From a virus: a DNA stretch of 64,000 bases. The notes under the pieces are model-generated. The model made no database searches and was not told the DNA's origin. It saw nothing but the letters and a program-made list of their open reading frames with translations. Within the stretch, counting starts at the first letter, position 1. Each line of letters starts with the position of its first letter. Below, in pieces: positions 6,841 through 14,138 of this stretch. The stretch is taken from the IMG/VR virus record IMGVR_UViG_3300032213_002070, positions 1-64,000 of that record, one strand, 5' to 3'. Position numbers and translations under genes: made by a program.

Positions 6841-7294
6841 TATCCATAACCTTTACAGTGTTTATATTAGCCTTTAATAAAAAAGATTCTACTTCTTCCC
6901 AGTTTTCATAATCAAAATCATGTAGGTAGTATACAGTATTTAAAGTGCTATTTGCTATCAGTTTAGCGCAACTAAAACATGGTGGACCATTGACATATAT
7001 CTTAGTTGGTCTTGAGCTGTAGTCTGAATGAAGTAGGGCATTTGCTTCTGCATGTATTGCTATGCAGTTGTCATAGGCTGAGCCGCTCTTAGAGCCTTCT
7101 AGGAAGCGTTTACAGCCCCCCTCGTTACAGTGTGTGAACCCTCTAGGCCCTCCATTGTAACCGAAGCCAACTATATGGTTGTAGTCATCTACTAAAATAG
7201 CTGCATATTGTTTCTTACCACAGGTAGAGAAGATCTTAGAACTTGTTATACACAGGTTCATGAATTGAATATCTTTTTTATTTACTAAATTCAT
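6827..7294 (-). CDS. Deoxycytidylate deaminase
   Basis: A 155-residue zinc enzyme that converts dCMP to dUMP, the substrate of the thymidylate synthase encoded just upstream. The catalytic motif HAEANAL (H81, E83) and PPCFSCAKLI (C106, C109) are intact. The substrate-side segment GFGYNGGPRGFTHCNEGGC (43-61) is typical of dCMP deaminases and includes C56 and C61, which may form the second zinc site seen in phage enzymes. The start overlaps the stop of a 56-residue membrane ORF as ATGA, so it is coupled to it. Length is normal. Confidence 0.9.
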   Translation of the reverse strand: MNLVNKKDIQFMNLCITSSKIFSTCGKKQYAAILVDDYNHIVGFGYNGGPRGFTHCNEGGCKRFLEGSKSGSAYDNCIAIHAEANALLHSDYSSRPTKIYVNGPPCFSCAKLIANSTLNTVYYLHDFDYENWEEVESFLLKANINTVKVMDNGSF

Positions 7295-7461
7295 AAATTA
7301 ATAGAGAACAACAATCCCGCTATAGCGCCTATTAAAATAGCTAAACTAATTGATATAGTTTTAATACTTTTTTCCTGGGTTGATCTATTTAACATCTGTA
7401 AACTTATCACCCAATTAAGAAGCAGTGAAAATAGAATAGGAATAAAAATAAACTTAATCAT
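7291..7461 (-). CDS. Small two-helix membrane protein
   Basis: A 56-residue ORF found by translating the gap between thyX and the dCMP deaminase gene. The ATG (7461) overlaps the thyX stop by 8 bases, and the TGA stop (7293-7291) overlaps the deaminase ATG as ATGA, so it fits between them exactly as a coupled gene would. It encodes two hydrophobic helices, FIFIPILFSLLLNWVISL (4-21) and ISISLAILIGAIAGLLF (about 36-52), joined by a polar loop NRSTQEKSIK. It is short enough to be missed by length filters. Possible roles are a holin- or antiholin-like hairpin or a membrane anchor for a neighbouring enzyme; no function is assigned. Confidence 0.7.
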   Translation of the reverse strand: MIKFIFIPILFSLLLNWVISLQMLNRSTQEKSIKTISISLAILIGAIAGLLFSINL

Positions 7462-8188
7462 TTTGATCAACTAATCTATTAATTGAAACTGGAAACTTTT
7501 GTTTAGCTAATTCATAGACAGCTTTAGCATATTCCTGTATCTCTACTTGGGAATCTTCTCTTAACCTTTGATTTAAAAAGAGAGATAGTGATTGCAGGCT
7601 GCATGACCATCTATACGAAACATACATACCGTATGCCGGAAGAAATAGTCTAGCTTGTTCTGGTGCAATCCCTTGCTCCATAGCCATGTTGTATATAGAT
7701 TCACATTTATCTATTAAATTTTTTAACTCTACGCTTAAAGTAGAACCTATCCAAGGTCCAGCTAATCCTGCTGACCCTTGTTTTTTATTTTCTGGAGCTA
7801 GTCTCCATTGTTCTGAATTAGGAATATAAAATTCTGGATTCATTGTGATGTATCTTCTAGAAGATTCGTTCCATGAATCCATAGTGTGATCAGAACCAAC
7901 TACATACTTCCAATGTTGACGGGCAACCATCAGAGGTGCTTTAAATTCAAAGGTCATAAATGCATGTCTAAAAGGAGACATGTGATTTTCTCTTGCTAGA
8001 AAATCTATTAACCTAGCATCGTGTACTGTTAGTTCTTTTGCCTCTTTTGCAAAAGAAGCTCTAGCCGCGTTTACGATAGATAGGTCATCACCCATTGTGT
8101 CGACTAATCTAACGTACCCTTTATCTAGTACTTGAATGTAGTTTTCTTCATTCTCTGTCATCATCATTGTTGCCGTTGTTTTCTTCAT
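7454..8188 (-). CDS. thyX: Flavin-dependent thymidylate synthase
   Basis: A 244-residue enzyme that methylates dUMP to dTMP using methylene-tetrahydrofolate, FAD and NADPH. ThyX features are VLDKGYVRLVDTMGDDLSIVNAARASF (20-46), the SPFRH...FEFKAPLMVARQ core, NESSRRY (107-113), and QARLFLPAYGMYVSYRWS followed by SQVEIQEYA near the end. The usual compact R-H-R-x7-S motif is altered: WKYVVGSDHTMDSWNESSRR (93-112) has K-Y-V in place of R-H-R and about five or six extra residues before the N-E-x-S part. The true start may be one of the three ATG codons at 8167-8161, since the first seven residues are not conserved in the family. It sits with RNR and dCMP deaminase. Confidence 0.92.
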   Translation of the reverse strand: MKKTTATMMMTENEENYIQVLDKGYVRLVDTMGDDLSIVNAARASFAKEAKELTVHDARLIDFLARENHMSPFRHAFMTFEFKAPLMVARQHWKYVVGSDHTMDSWNESSRRYITMNPEFYIPNSEQWRLAPENKKQGSAGLAGPWIGSTLSVELKNLIDKCESIYNMAMEQGIAPEQARLFLPAYGMYVSYRWSCSLQSLSLFLNQRLREDSQVEIQEYAKAVYELAKQKFPVSINRLVDQND

Positions 8189-8504
8189 CTATGTATAGAA
8201 AATAACCACTATCTTCTTCGTCTAAGTCTATCATGAAATTATTGAAATCCTTAGTATTGGAGTACAAAGATTCCAAAATTTTTACAGCCTCGACTGGCAT
8301 GGCAAACGGCTCATCACCTGGTTCAGTTAAATTAAGTATAATTAAATTAACTTCTTGAACCGTAGTAAGTAGTTCCGCCATAAACAATGAATAATCTCTA
8401 GCAGAATTCAAAGACAACGCCCTAACGATATCTGGCATTGCTCCTATGTTTTCTGGAGAAGTTATTTCAGAGAATATTTTATCAAAATTTTCTTCATTAG
8501 CCAT
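8148..8504 (-). CDS. Hypothetical acidic protein in the nucleotide operon
   Basis: A 118-residue protein. The ATG at 8504 is preceded by a strong GAGGAG, which decides against an upstream in-frame ATG at 8609 inside the reductase gene. The sequence is strongly acidic and mostly helical (MANEENFDKIFSEITSPENI, then FMAELLTTVQEVNLIILNL), ending in a poly-acidic tail (NNGNNDDDRE). No family recognised. It lies between the RNR and thyX genes with overlap to the latter, so it may help regulate or bridge these enzymes, but this is only inferred from position. Confidence 0.65.
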   Translation of the reverse strand: MANEENFDKIFSEITSPENIGAMPDIVRALSLNSARDYSLFMAELLTTVQEVNLIILNLTEPGDEPFAMPVEAVKILESLYSNTKDFNNFMIDLDEEDSGYFLYIDEENNGNNDDDRE

Positions 8505-8520
8505 TATATAACTACTCCTC

Positions 8521-10617
8521 TTATTTAGTGTTGTCCTTAATAAACTTAATTTCACACGAATCGGTTGTACAATAGCGTTCACCAATAGCATCAGAAGCCA
8601 TGCCTGCATAAACTCCAGTTAGATCTATTGGGAATAATTTATTTTTATTATCGTTATATTCCTCTTCTGTTATTTGGGTGTAAGGCATTTGGAGATAAGT
8701 ATCATTGCCGCTTGGAAGGAATGATACAGTCTTTAATTGACCATCGTACATATGTAGTACTGTGCCCACGTGATTTGATTCTGTATCTTTATTGAAAGAT
8801 ATAGTTACAGAAACAGAATTGTCAGACCAGTAACGCTGAGCTGTAGCTGCCAATGACATTTTCTCGAAGATAGTTACATCACGTTCCGCTCTCTCTGCGT
8901 CTGATTTAATCGGGAAGTATACAACTGAAGTTGTATCTGGAGATTCAGCTGCTGCCTCTACTGTGTAATTAGCCATTCTAAATAGCGGTAACATCGGATC
9001 ATCATTAGAGAATCTAATAGTTCTATAGAAGAACTTACCACCCGGAGTCCAGTGAACTCCTGGAGATTCTCCAGCTAAGATCGACACTGTACCAGATGGT
9101 TTAATTGTAGTCATTTTTATAGACTCACGGATTCCCAACCACTCAGAGTATACATTATCATAGCGTTGTATAGTTTTATATCCTTGGTCCATCCATTCGC
9201 GCAGTGCTGGAACGCCAACACGATCAGCAAAGTTTGCTACGCCTGACATAGATGCTCCAATGCGACGATTTCGTTGCATGATAGCGTTGGTCTCTTCCCA
9301 GTGTGTAGGAAGTAGCGTAACAGTCTTAGCATAGAGGTAGGCAAACTTTAGGGTACGCTTATAATCCTCTAGGTTGTCATGCCTATTGAGATAGGTCTCC
9401 ACAAGCGTACAACACTCGTAGGACTCTAGAGATTGCTCTGCGCATGGATTATACCCAGCTACTCTATGATCCTTGTTATTCGGTGGATCAGCTAGTCTTC
9501 CATACTTTCTAGACATATCCATCCATATAACGCCAGGTTCTCCGTTAAGGGAGATTCCTTCAACTATCTTAGAGAGATCTGTACCTACAGATGTTTCTAT
9601 TGAGTTATTAGACATCCAAGCCCAGCCTGGATTGCTTCTATCGTAAGAGTTTCTTTCAGGAAATGCTGCAGCATTTTTTAGGTTAAGGAAATTGTCATCT
9701 TCTAAACGCCCAATTAACAACTCAGCTGAACGACGAACGTTACCAGACACTACGCACACACCAATAACGTTTCCAATATCTGCTATATCAACTCTAGTTA
9801 ACTTATCACCCTTACGGCCCTTAAACATATTACGTATATGATCATGAAGTCTTTCTAATGGTTCATGACCAGCTGCAACGCCGCCAAATGTTTTGATCGG
9901 AGTTCCCGATGGTCTTATTTGTGAGTAATCAAATTCATATGATGGTTGGTTTTCTTTTAGATATGAATTAAGAATAAACGATAATGATTCCACCCAACCC
10001 TCACGAGTATCAGGAATCACATATGTAATAGGTTCTTTTGGTTCATAAATATTAAAATCTTTATCAGCACCTTTGTCATCGAATCCAACACCAACGCCAA
10101 GCATTGATGCTTCCATTAAGAATGCAAACGGTTTTGCTGGATTAAACTTGTTCATTTCTGCTGTGGAAACAAAAGCGCAGTTTTGTAAGGCGGCAGAATT
10201 CTTTTGAACATTAACAATATTTGTACCCATCGCCCAAAGTCCACGGCCTGGTGGTGTCCACTTTAAATTGAACAGTCTATCAAATGCTTCCTTAGCACTT
10301 GCCTGAGCTCTTGCGTCATTCCATGGAAGACGGCTCTTCTTGCAGTGATCTTTTTGTAGCGAATACATGCCATTGATAACACGTTCGCATACGTCTACCC
10401 ATGTTTCTTTAGTGCCATCTTCTTTTAGACGAGAGTATGTACGAAGAAAGGTTATCTCTCCAACGGAATTACCACCAGCATCTTTGTAACCAAATGGTGC
10501 AGGTGTATTTCTATAAGACTCAACAAAATCATCACTTAGTTTAAAAGAAAACATAGATGAATTTTTTGGTGCTATAGGTGTAAGATCTGGGTTTCCGTTT
10601 TCGATTTCTTCTGACAT
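8521..10617 (-). CDS. nrdJ: Adenosylcobalamin-dependent ribonucleoside-triphosphate reductase (class II, monomeric)
   Basis: A 698-residue class II reductase of the RTPR (Lactobacillus leichmannii) type, making dNTPs from NTPs without oxygen dependence, using coenzyme B12. The active-site set is complete: QNCAF (C147), NPCAE (C392, E394) and a second redox cysteine C403 eleven residues on, the same spacing as C408/C419 of RTPR. Near the C terminus, the shuttle pair C-x4-C (RYCTTDSCEIK) is present. SGNVRRSAEL and TTIKPSGTVSILAGESPG are family signatures. An AGGAG site precedes the start. No intein or homing insertion is visible. It is the main gene of the nucleotide operon. Confidence 0.92.
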   Translation of the reverse strand: MSEEIENGNPDLTPIAPKNSSMFSFKLSDDFVESYRNTPAPFGYKDAGGNSVGEITFLRTYSRLKEDGTKETWVDVCERVINGMYSLQKDHCKKSRLPWNDARAQASAKEAFDRLFNLKWTPPGRGLWAMGTNIVNVQKNSAALQNCAFVSTAEMNKFNPAKPFAFLMEASMLGVGVGFDDKGADKDFNIYEPKEPITYVIPDTREGWVESLSFILNSYLKENQPSYEFDYSQIRPSGTPIKTFGGVAAGHEPLERLHDHIRNMFKGRKGDKLTRVDIADIGNVIGVCVVSGNVRRSAELLIGRLEDDNFLNLKNAAAFPERNSYDRSNPGWAWMSNNSIETSVGTDLSKIVEGISLNGEPGVIWMDMSRKYGRLADPPNNKDHRVAGYNPCAEQSLESYECCTLVETYLNRHDNLEDYKRTLKFAYLYAKTVTLLPTHWEETNAIMQRNRRIGASMSGVANFADRVGVPALREWMDQGYKTIQRYDNVYSEWLGIRESIKMTTIKPSGTVSILAGESPGVHWTPGGKFFYRTIRFSNDDPMLPLFRMANYTVEAAAESPDTTSVVYFPIKSDAERAERDVTIFEKMSLAATAQRYWSDNSVSVTISFNKDTESNHVGTVLHMYDGQLKTVSFLPSGNDTYLQMPYTQITEEEYNDNKNKLFPIDLTGVYAGMASDAIGERYCTTDSCEIKFIKDNTK

Positions 10618-10630
10618 TTTTATCTCCTGA

Positions 10631-11335
10631 TTATTTGTTTAGCACTAGTGTTTTTACGTACTTGGGGTTTAATTTTTCTATTTCTGTTTTTTTAATTTTC
10701 TTGATCTGATCATATGTATAGATTGTATATATTTCTCTCTCGAAAAAATATCCACTTCTCCAATTATATATCTTGTCTAGAACATATTTGTGATTTGTAA
10801 AGATGTTAGAGATAACAGCTCCTCCATATATCCTTACTAAGTTCTGCATCTTTTTAATCACGGCTGTTTTATTCTTTTCTGTTATGTCATTATTATGTTC
10901 AGCGTGCGTATATAACCAATTGAAAGCTTGCCTAGTTAACGGTGAGTAATCTATTGGGTCTATGACGCCTAATGATAGTAGCTCGTTGTGATTATTTTGT
11001 ATCAATAAATCTTTCTTAATAACATCTAAAAATAAAGAAAACCAATCTTTCTCTTTAAATTGAGTCCACGTTGGGCACCAAAAAAGGATCAGGTGAACTG
11101 GATCTGGAATATTAGTTTTCTCTATGGTTGGAAGTAGTATGGCACAAGAGATAGCGCGCTTTACTTCATCTTTACTTAACTCAGAGTTTTTATTTTTATT
11201 CTCAAAATTATTCCACAGCTTGGAAATATGAGTCTTCCAATCAGCTTCGCCTATGTACAGGTTTAAATATTTTTCAGCTACATCGACCGATAGTGTTTTT
11301 TCTTGCACTACTTTGTTAAGCTCATCTAAAAACAT
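10631..11335 (-). CDS. Hypothetical protein, first gene of the nucleotide operon
   Basis: A 234-residue, helix-rich protein beginning MFLDELNKVVQEKTLSVDVAEKYL, with several Trp-containing motifs (EADWKTHISKLW, FWCPTWTQF, KDWFSLFLDVI, NWLYTHAEH). The C terminus is lysine-rich (KKIKKTEIEKLNPKYVK). I do not recognise a family. AGAGGG lies before the start. It is the first gene after the strong hairpin at 11398-11434, and precedes the reductase gene by 13 bases, so it is co-transcribed. It could be a regulator or a small host-takeover protein. Confidence 0.65.
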   Translation of the reverse strand: MFLDELNKVVQEKTLSVDVAEKYLNLYIGEADWKTHISKLWNNFENKNKNSELSKDEVKRAISCAILLPTIEKTNIPDPVHLILFWCPTWTQFKEKDWFSLFLDVIKKDLLIQNNHNELLSLGVIDPIDYSPLTRQAFNWLYTHAEHNNDITEKNKTAVIKKMQNLVRIYGGAVISNIFTNHKYVLDKIYNWRSGYFFEREIYTIYTYDQIKKIKKTEIEKLNPKYVKTLVLNK

Positions 11336-11397
11336 TTATATAACCCTCTTTAACTCTAGACAAATGTACCAAAACTTATATAAAACTACCCGTTAAA

Positions 11398-11434
11398 ATA
11401 GTTATCCCGCCCTTTATGGGGGCGGGATAACTAT
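11398..11434 (-). terminator. Very strong hairpin closing the late (tail/lysis) operon
   Basis: Perfect 15-bp arms (11398-11412 with 11420-11434; minus strand GGGCGG.. to ATAGTT..) enclose a 7-base loop; TTTT follows on the minus strand. It lies 80 bases beyond the holin stop, where the late transcript should end. The T-run is short, so some read-through to the reductase operon is possible. Confidence 0.8.
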
Positions 11435-11466
11435 CTCACACTCGGTGAGGAGCGTCGGTTTCCGTG

Positions 11467-11482
11467 CTGATAAGTATATCAG
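11467..11482. promoter_or_regulatory. Extended -10 element inside a small inverted repeat
   Basis: CTGATA-AGTA-TATCAG is a perfect 6-bp inverted repeat. On the minus strand it contains TG-A-TATACT (11481-11473), an extended -10 pattern reading toward the reductase operon. No good -35 is seen. A start here would transcribe straight into the hairpin at 11398-11434, hinting at attenuation or an operator rather than a simple promoter. Confidence 0.35.
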
Positions 11483-11488
11483 TTCGGA

Positions 11489-11512
11489 GTGTTTAGTGTA
11501 GTGCTTAGTGCA
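11489..11512. repeat. Imperfect tandem 12-mer beside the candidate promoter
   Basis: GTGTTTAGTGTA (11489-11500) is followed directly by GTGCTTAGTGCA (11501-11512), identical at 10 of 12 positions. It lies between the holin stop and the extended -10 element, on the upstream face of the latter. Position fits a regulator-binding site; this is inference. Confidence 0.4.
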
Positions 11513-11513
11513 A

Positions 11514-11717
11514 TTATTTCAACGTTGCTGCTGAATCCTTTGAACCAATCTTCGTTGCAGCAAAACCTTTGATAACACTGAGACCAGCTGCTGCTGCAGC
11601 AGTTGCTGCGGCCTTAGCTTGGTCTACCCCACCAACTGTATAAACAGCGATGAAGGTTTGTGCTGCGGTCCAGAATGCACGTTCTACTACGTCTTTAATT
11701 AATTTCTGATCTAACAT
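11514..11717 (-). CDS. Holin, r1t-like
   Basis: A 67-residue protein resembling r1t-type holins common in phages of Gram-positive bacteria, which permeabilise the membrane to trigger lysis. The family pattern is visible: a charged start followed by D-x-x-E-R-A-(x)-x-T-x-A-Q (VVERAFWTAAQTFIAVY, 10-26), a small-residue-rich second helix (DQAKAAATAAAAAGLSVIKGFA, about 32-53), and the closing KIGSKDSAATL, the counterpart of '..GdpgtASL'. A GGGG ribosome site precedes the start. It is the last gene of the late operon, before the hairpin terminator. No separate endolysin gene is adjacent in this window. Confidence 0.72.
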   Translation of the reverse strand: MLDQKLIKDVVERAFWTAAQTFIAVYTVGGVDQAKAAATAAAAAGLSVIKGFAATKIGSKDSAATLK

Positions 11718-11732
11718 TATTATCCCCTTTTT

Positions 11733-12323
11733 TTAGAGAGCTTTAGCTGATGCTACACCTGACCATTGACCAACTTTATTTCTACCATATTCGCTAGAAG
11801 TGTTTGCTTGTCCATAGCCTGACTTCATTACTTCTGCTGAAGCAACACCGTCAAAAATATAATTGTTATAGAGACTGTATGCAGTCACTCTCTTAGCGTG
11901 ACCCATGTTTGCAAAGGCTTCTGCCGAGGTAACACCGTCAAAAATGAAGTTGCTATAGTTACCGTAGTATAGACTACGCTTAGCGTGTCCACCGGCAAGT
12001 GCTCTTACACCAGAAAGACCCTTATATTCAAAAGGACGGAATCTAGTTCCATCGTATGTTGCTGTACCGTCAGCAAAGGTGCCAGCTAAAGGCGTAGTTG
12101 CCGTGTAGAGTGTTGAACCCGTGAACAACTGGGACAACAACAAGCTGCTTGGACGGTTTCCCGTACCTGGAACATGATGATTATCAGGACCACCATCTAA
12201 TACATGGCTACCACCTTTAAGGGGATAGTAGGAGTATGTGCCAACAACGCCCTTTGGGCCGATCATGTCAGCTGTCGTGCGCCCCTTCAATACTGGTCTT
12301 GGGCCAACGTAGTAAGTCGTCAT
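11733..12323 (-). CDS. Repeat-containing probable virion surface protein
   Basis: A 196-residue Gly/Tyr/Ser-rich protein preceded by a perfect AAGGAG. The C-terminal half is built from about 28-residue repeats: GHAKRSLYYGNYSNFIFDG-x-TSAEAF (about 112-138), GHAKRVTAYSLYNNYIFDG-x-ASAEVM (140-166) and a degenerate third copy GYGQANTSSEYGRNKVGQW-x-GVASAKAL. The repeating A-(S)-A-E/K pattern with aromatic strands suggests beta-structured modules such as an adhesin tip or decoration protein. It lies between baseplate/fibre genes and the holin. No enzymatic motif is visible. Confidence 0.65.
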   Translation of the reverse strand: MTTYYVGPRPVLKGRTTADMIGPKGVVGTYSYYPLKGGSHVLDGGPDNHHVPGTGNRPSSLLLSQLFTGSTLYTATTPLAGTFADGTATYDGTRFRPFEYKGLSGVRALAGGHAKRSLYYGNYSNFIFDGVTSAEAFANMGHAKRVTAYSLYNNYIFDGVASAEVMKSGYGQANTSSEYGRNKVGQWSGVASAKAL

Positions 12324-12394
12324 TTTATATTCTCCTTTTATAAATATTTGTACCTATATAGTAAAAAGAATTAGCTGGTTATTAACGAATCTAA

Positions 12395-13660
12395 TTAGCT
12401 ATAATTGACGACAAGGTCTGATAATACGGGCGCTGTTCCATCTCCCAGTTGATTTAGGGTGACCTCTATCCATATAGAAGAAGAGCTACCGGGGTTTGTC
12501 AGGGTATAAACACCACTATCTTTATAGATTATTCTATAGCTAAATGCGGTTGAGGTTAACTCCTCTGGAACATTATACATTCTAGGGATTACTTCTTCGA
12601 CTGCATAAATCAGGGTATCAACCGGTGCTGTAAATTTAATAAGTGTTTTTCCAGTGTCTAAGAATTTTTGAGATCTTACGTCAATATCTGACAAACCATA
12701 AGTGTAGACAAATTTACCGTTTTCTTTAATGTAATTTCTTTGTCTCATATTTATTCTGATAGCTGTAATTTTAATAGGTGGGAAATAAAAACCTATCGGT
12801 CCAGCATTAAGGATGGCATCCGAACCTGTTGTTGACCACGCACCAGGAGGAACTTTCCCGATTGCTTCAGCCTGACTATCATATAGTCGGTTAAAGTTCA
12901 ATGGTGTCCACCCATCATTCTGGGACAGGGTTGGATCTTCTACTGAAGTATATTCAATAGACATTATGTCAACCCCAAATAATGGATATGGAATTAATGA
13001 AAAATAATTTGCTGTGTCAGAACCAGAATAAGCATTAGGTATTTTAAAGTAAGCATACATCTGAGCACCAGTTGCTGAAGCTGAATCAACTATAACATTA
13101 CGCTTCCAAAATGCGTCTGACCTATCCATAATCGAATAGAACACTGGAGTTGTGTCAACAATAGCACCAGGAACATCGACGCTTATAAAGTTATTATCTA
13201 TCTTAGTCTCGGTAAAATTGGGTATTACTTGACCACTGGAAGTATCAAAAAATTTTAACTTAGAATAGGATGACCCATCTACTTTAGGTAGAGTAATGAT
13301 ATTGTAGACGTGATCAAAGCTCAATGCATCGGATGTTGAGAGCGCAAAACTAGTACTAGCAAAGCTTCCTAAATCTAATTGTGAATAACTATATATGGAA
13401 AGCTTTTTATACGGAGAAGATGAAGTGTATTCAATAGCCCTTACTCTATCTTCTAAATCGGCCAAAGCCTTAGAAATAAATAGATGGTCCTTAATTACTC
13501 TTTCAAAAGCTTCTGAAAGCTTCTGATCTAGAACGCCAGATCTATTATGGAGATGTACTAAATCCTGATAGTTCTGCTCTATAAGAGCATTGTAATCAGA
13601 GCTGTTTACCGGACCATTATATTGTATGGTATTGTTTTCTGTATTTAAAAAATCTGACAT
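12395..13660 (-). CDS. Probable tail fibre / baseplate-peripheral protein
   Basis: A 421-residue protein with an N-terminal helical segment (DYNALIEQNYQDLVHLHNRSGVLDQKL, then ADLEDRVRAIEY) that looks like a trimerisation or attachment coil, followed by a long beta-rich region with no catalytic motif. The closing ...APVLSDLVVNYS is of the 'sP-l-d-i-x-v-x-Y' kind also seen at the ends of neighbouring tail proteins (14139-18529), which may be related. A structural role is inferred from position and composition; receptor binding is possible but unproven. Confidence 0.6.
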   Translation of the reverse strand: MSDFLNTENNTIQYNGPVNSSDYNALIEQNYQDLVHLHNRSGVLDQKLSEAFERVIKDHLFISKALADLEDRVRAIEYTSSSPYKKLSIYSYSQLDLGSFASTSFALSTSDALSFDHVYNIITLPKVDGSSYSKLKFFDTSSGQVIPNFTETKIDNNFISVDVPGAIVDTTPVFYSIMDRSDAFWKRNVIVDSASATGAQMYAYFKIPNAYSGSDTANYFSLIPYPLFGVDIMSIEYTSVEDPTLSQNDGWTPLNFNRLYDSQAEAIGKVPPGAWSTTGSDAILNAGPIGFYFPPIKITAIRINMRQRNYIKENGKFVYTYGLSDIDVRSQKFLDTGKTLIKFTAPVDTLIYAVEEVIPRMYNVPEELTSTAFSYRIIYKDSGVYTLTNPGSSSSIWIEVTLNQLGDGTAPVLSDLVVNYS

Positions 13661-13671
13661 TTAGCCCAACT

Positions 13672-14112
13672 TTATTGTAATTGTTTTTCTAGTTTATTAA
13701 TTTTATATACTATATTGGATAATCTTCCACCTATTGAATCTAAGGTATCTAATTGTACTATAGTTTTTTGATTAACAAAATCATAAAACTCAATTGAATC
13801 TTGAGTTAAATCATAATGTCTGGAATATCCATAAACATCATACAGTGTACCAGTATTATTTTTTATTAAATATTCACTAGTTACATGTGTATTATCATGT
13901 TCTTGACCTAAAAATATCTTAACCTTATTTAAAATTTTGATGTTAGTTAATTCTAAAGCTAAATAGATTCTTTTAATATCCATATATATTTGCTGCGCGT
14001 AGAGGTTTTGCGGCGTGCTTTTTCTTGGAGTTCTATAGAATGATCTAAACCTTTTAACTAAAGGTTCTCTGATGATTACTTTTTCTGCTGGGTTTGTATA
14101 TGAAATAGCCAT
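13672..14112 (-). CDS. Small structural protein of the tail module
   Basis: A 146-residue protein with a basic N-terminal segment (EPLVKRFRSFYRTPRKST), a beta-rich centre and a C-terminal coiled-coil-like helix (LDSIGGRLSNIVYKINKLEKQLQ). A strong GAGAGGAAAC site precedes the start. It lies between a 741-residue and a 421-residue tail protein and may connect them, for example as a fibre adaptor. No family recognised. Confidence 0.6.
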   Translation of the reverse strand: MAISYTNPAEKVIIREPLVKRFRSFYRTPRKSTPQNLYAQQIYMDIKRIYLALELTNIKILNKVKIFLGQEHDNTHVTSEYLIKNNTGTLYDVYGYSRHYDLTQDSIEFYDFVNQKTIVQLDTLDSIGGRLSNIVYKINKLEKQLQ

Positions 14113-14138
14113 TGTTTCCTCTCTTTAAATAGTACAGC

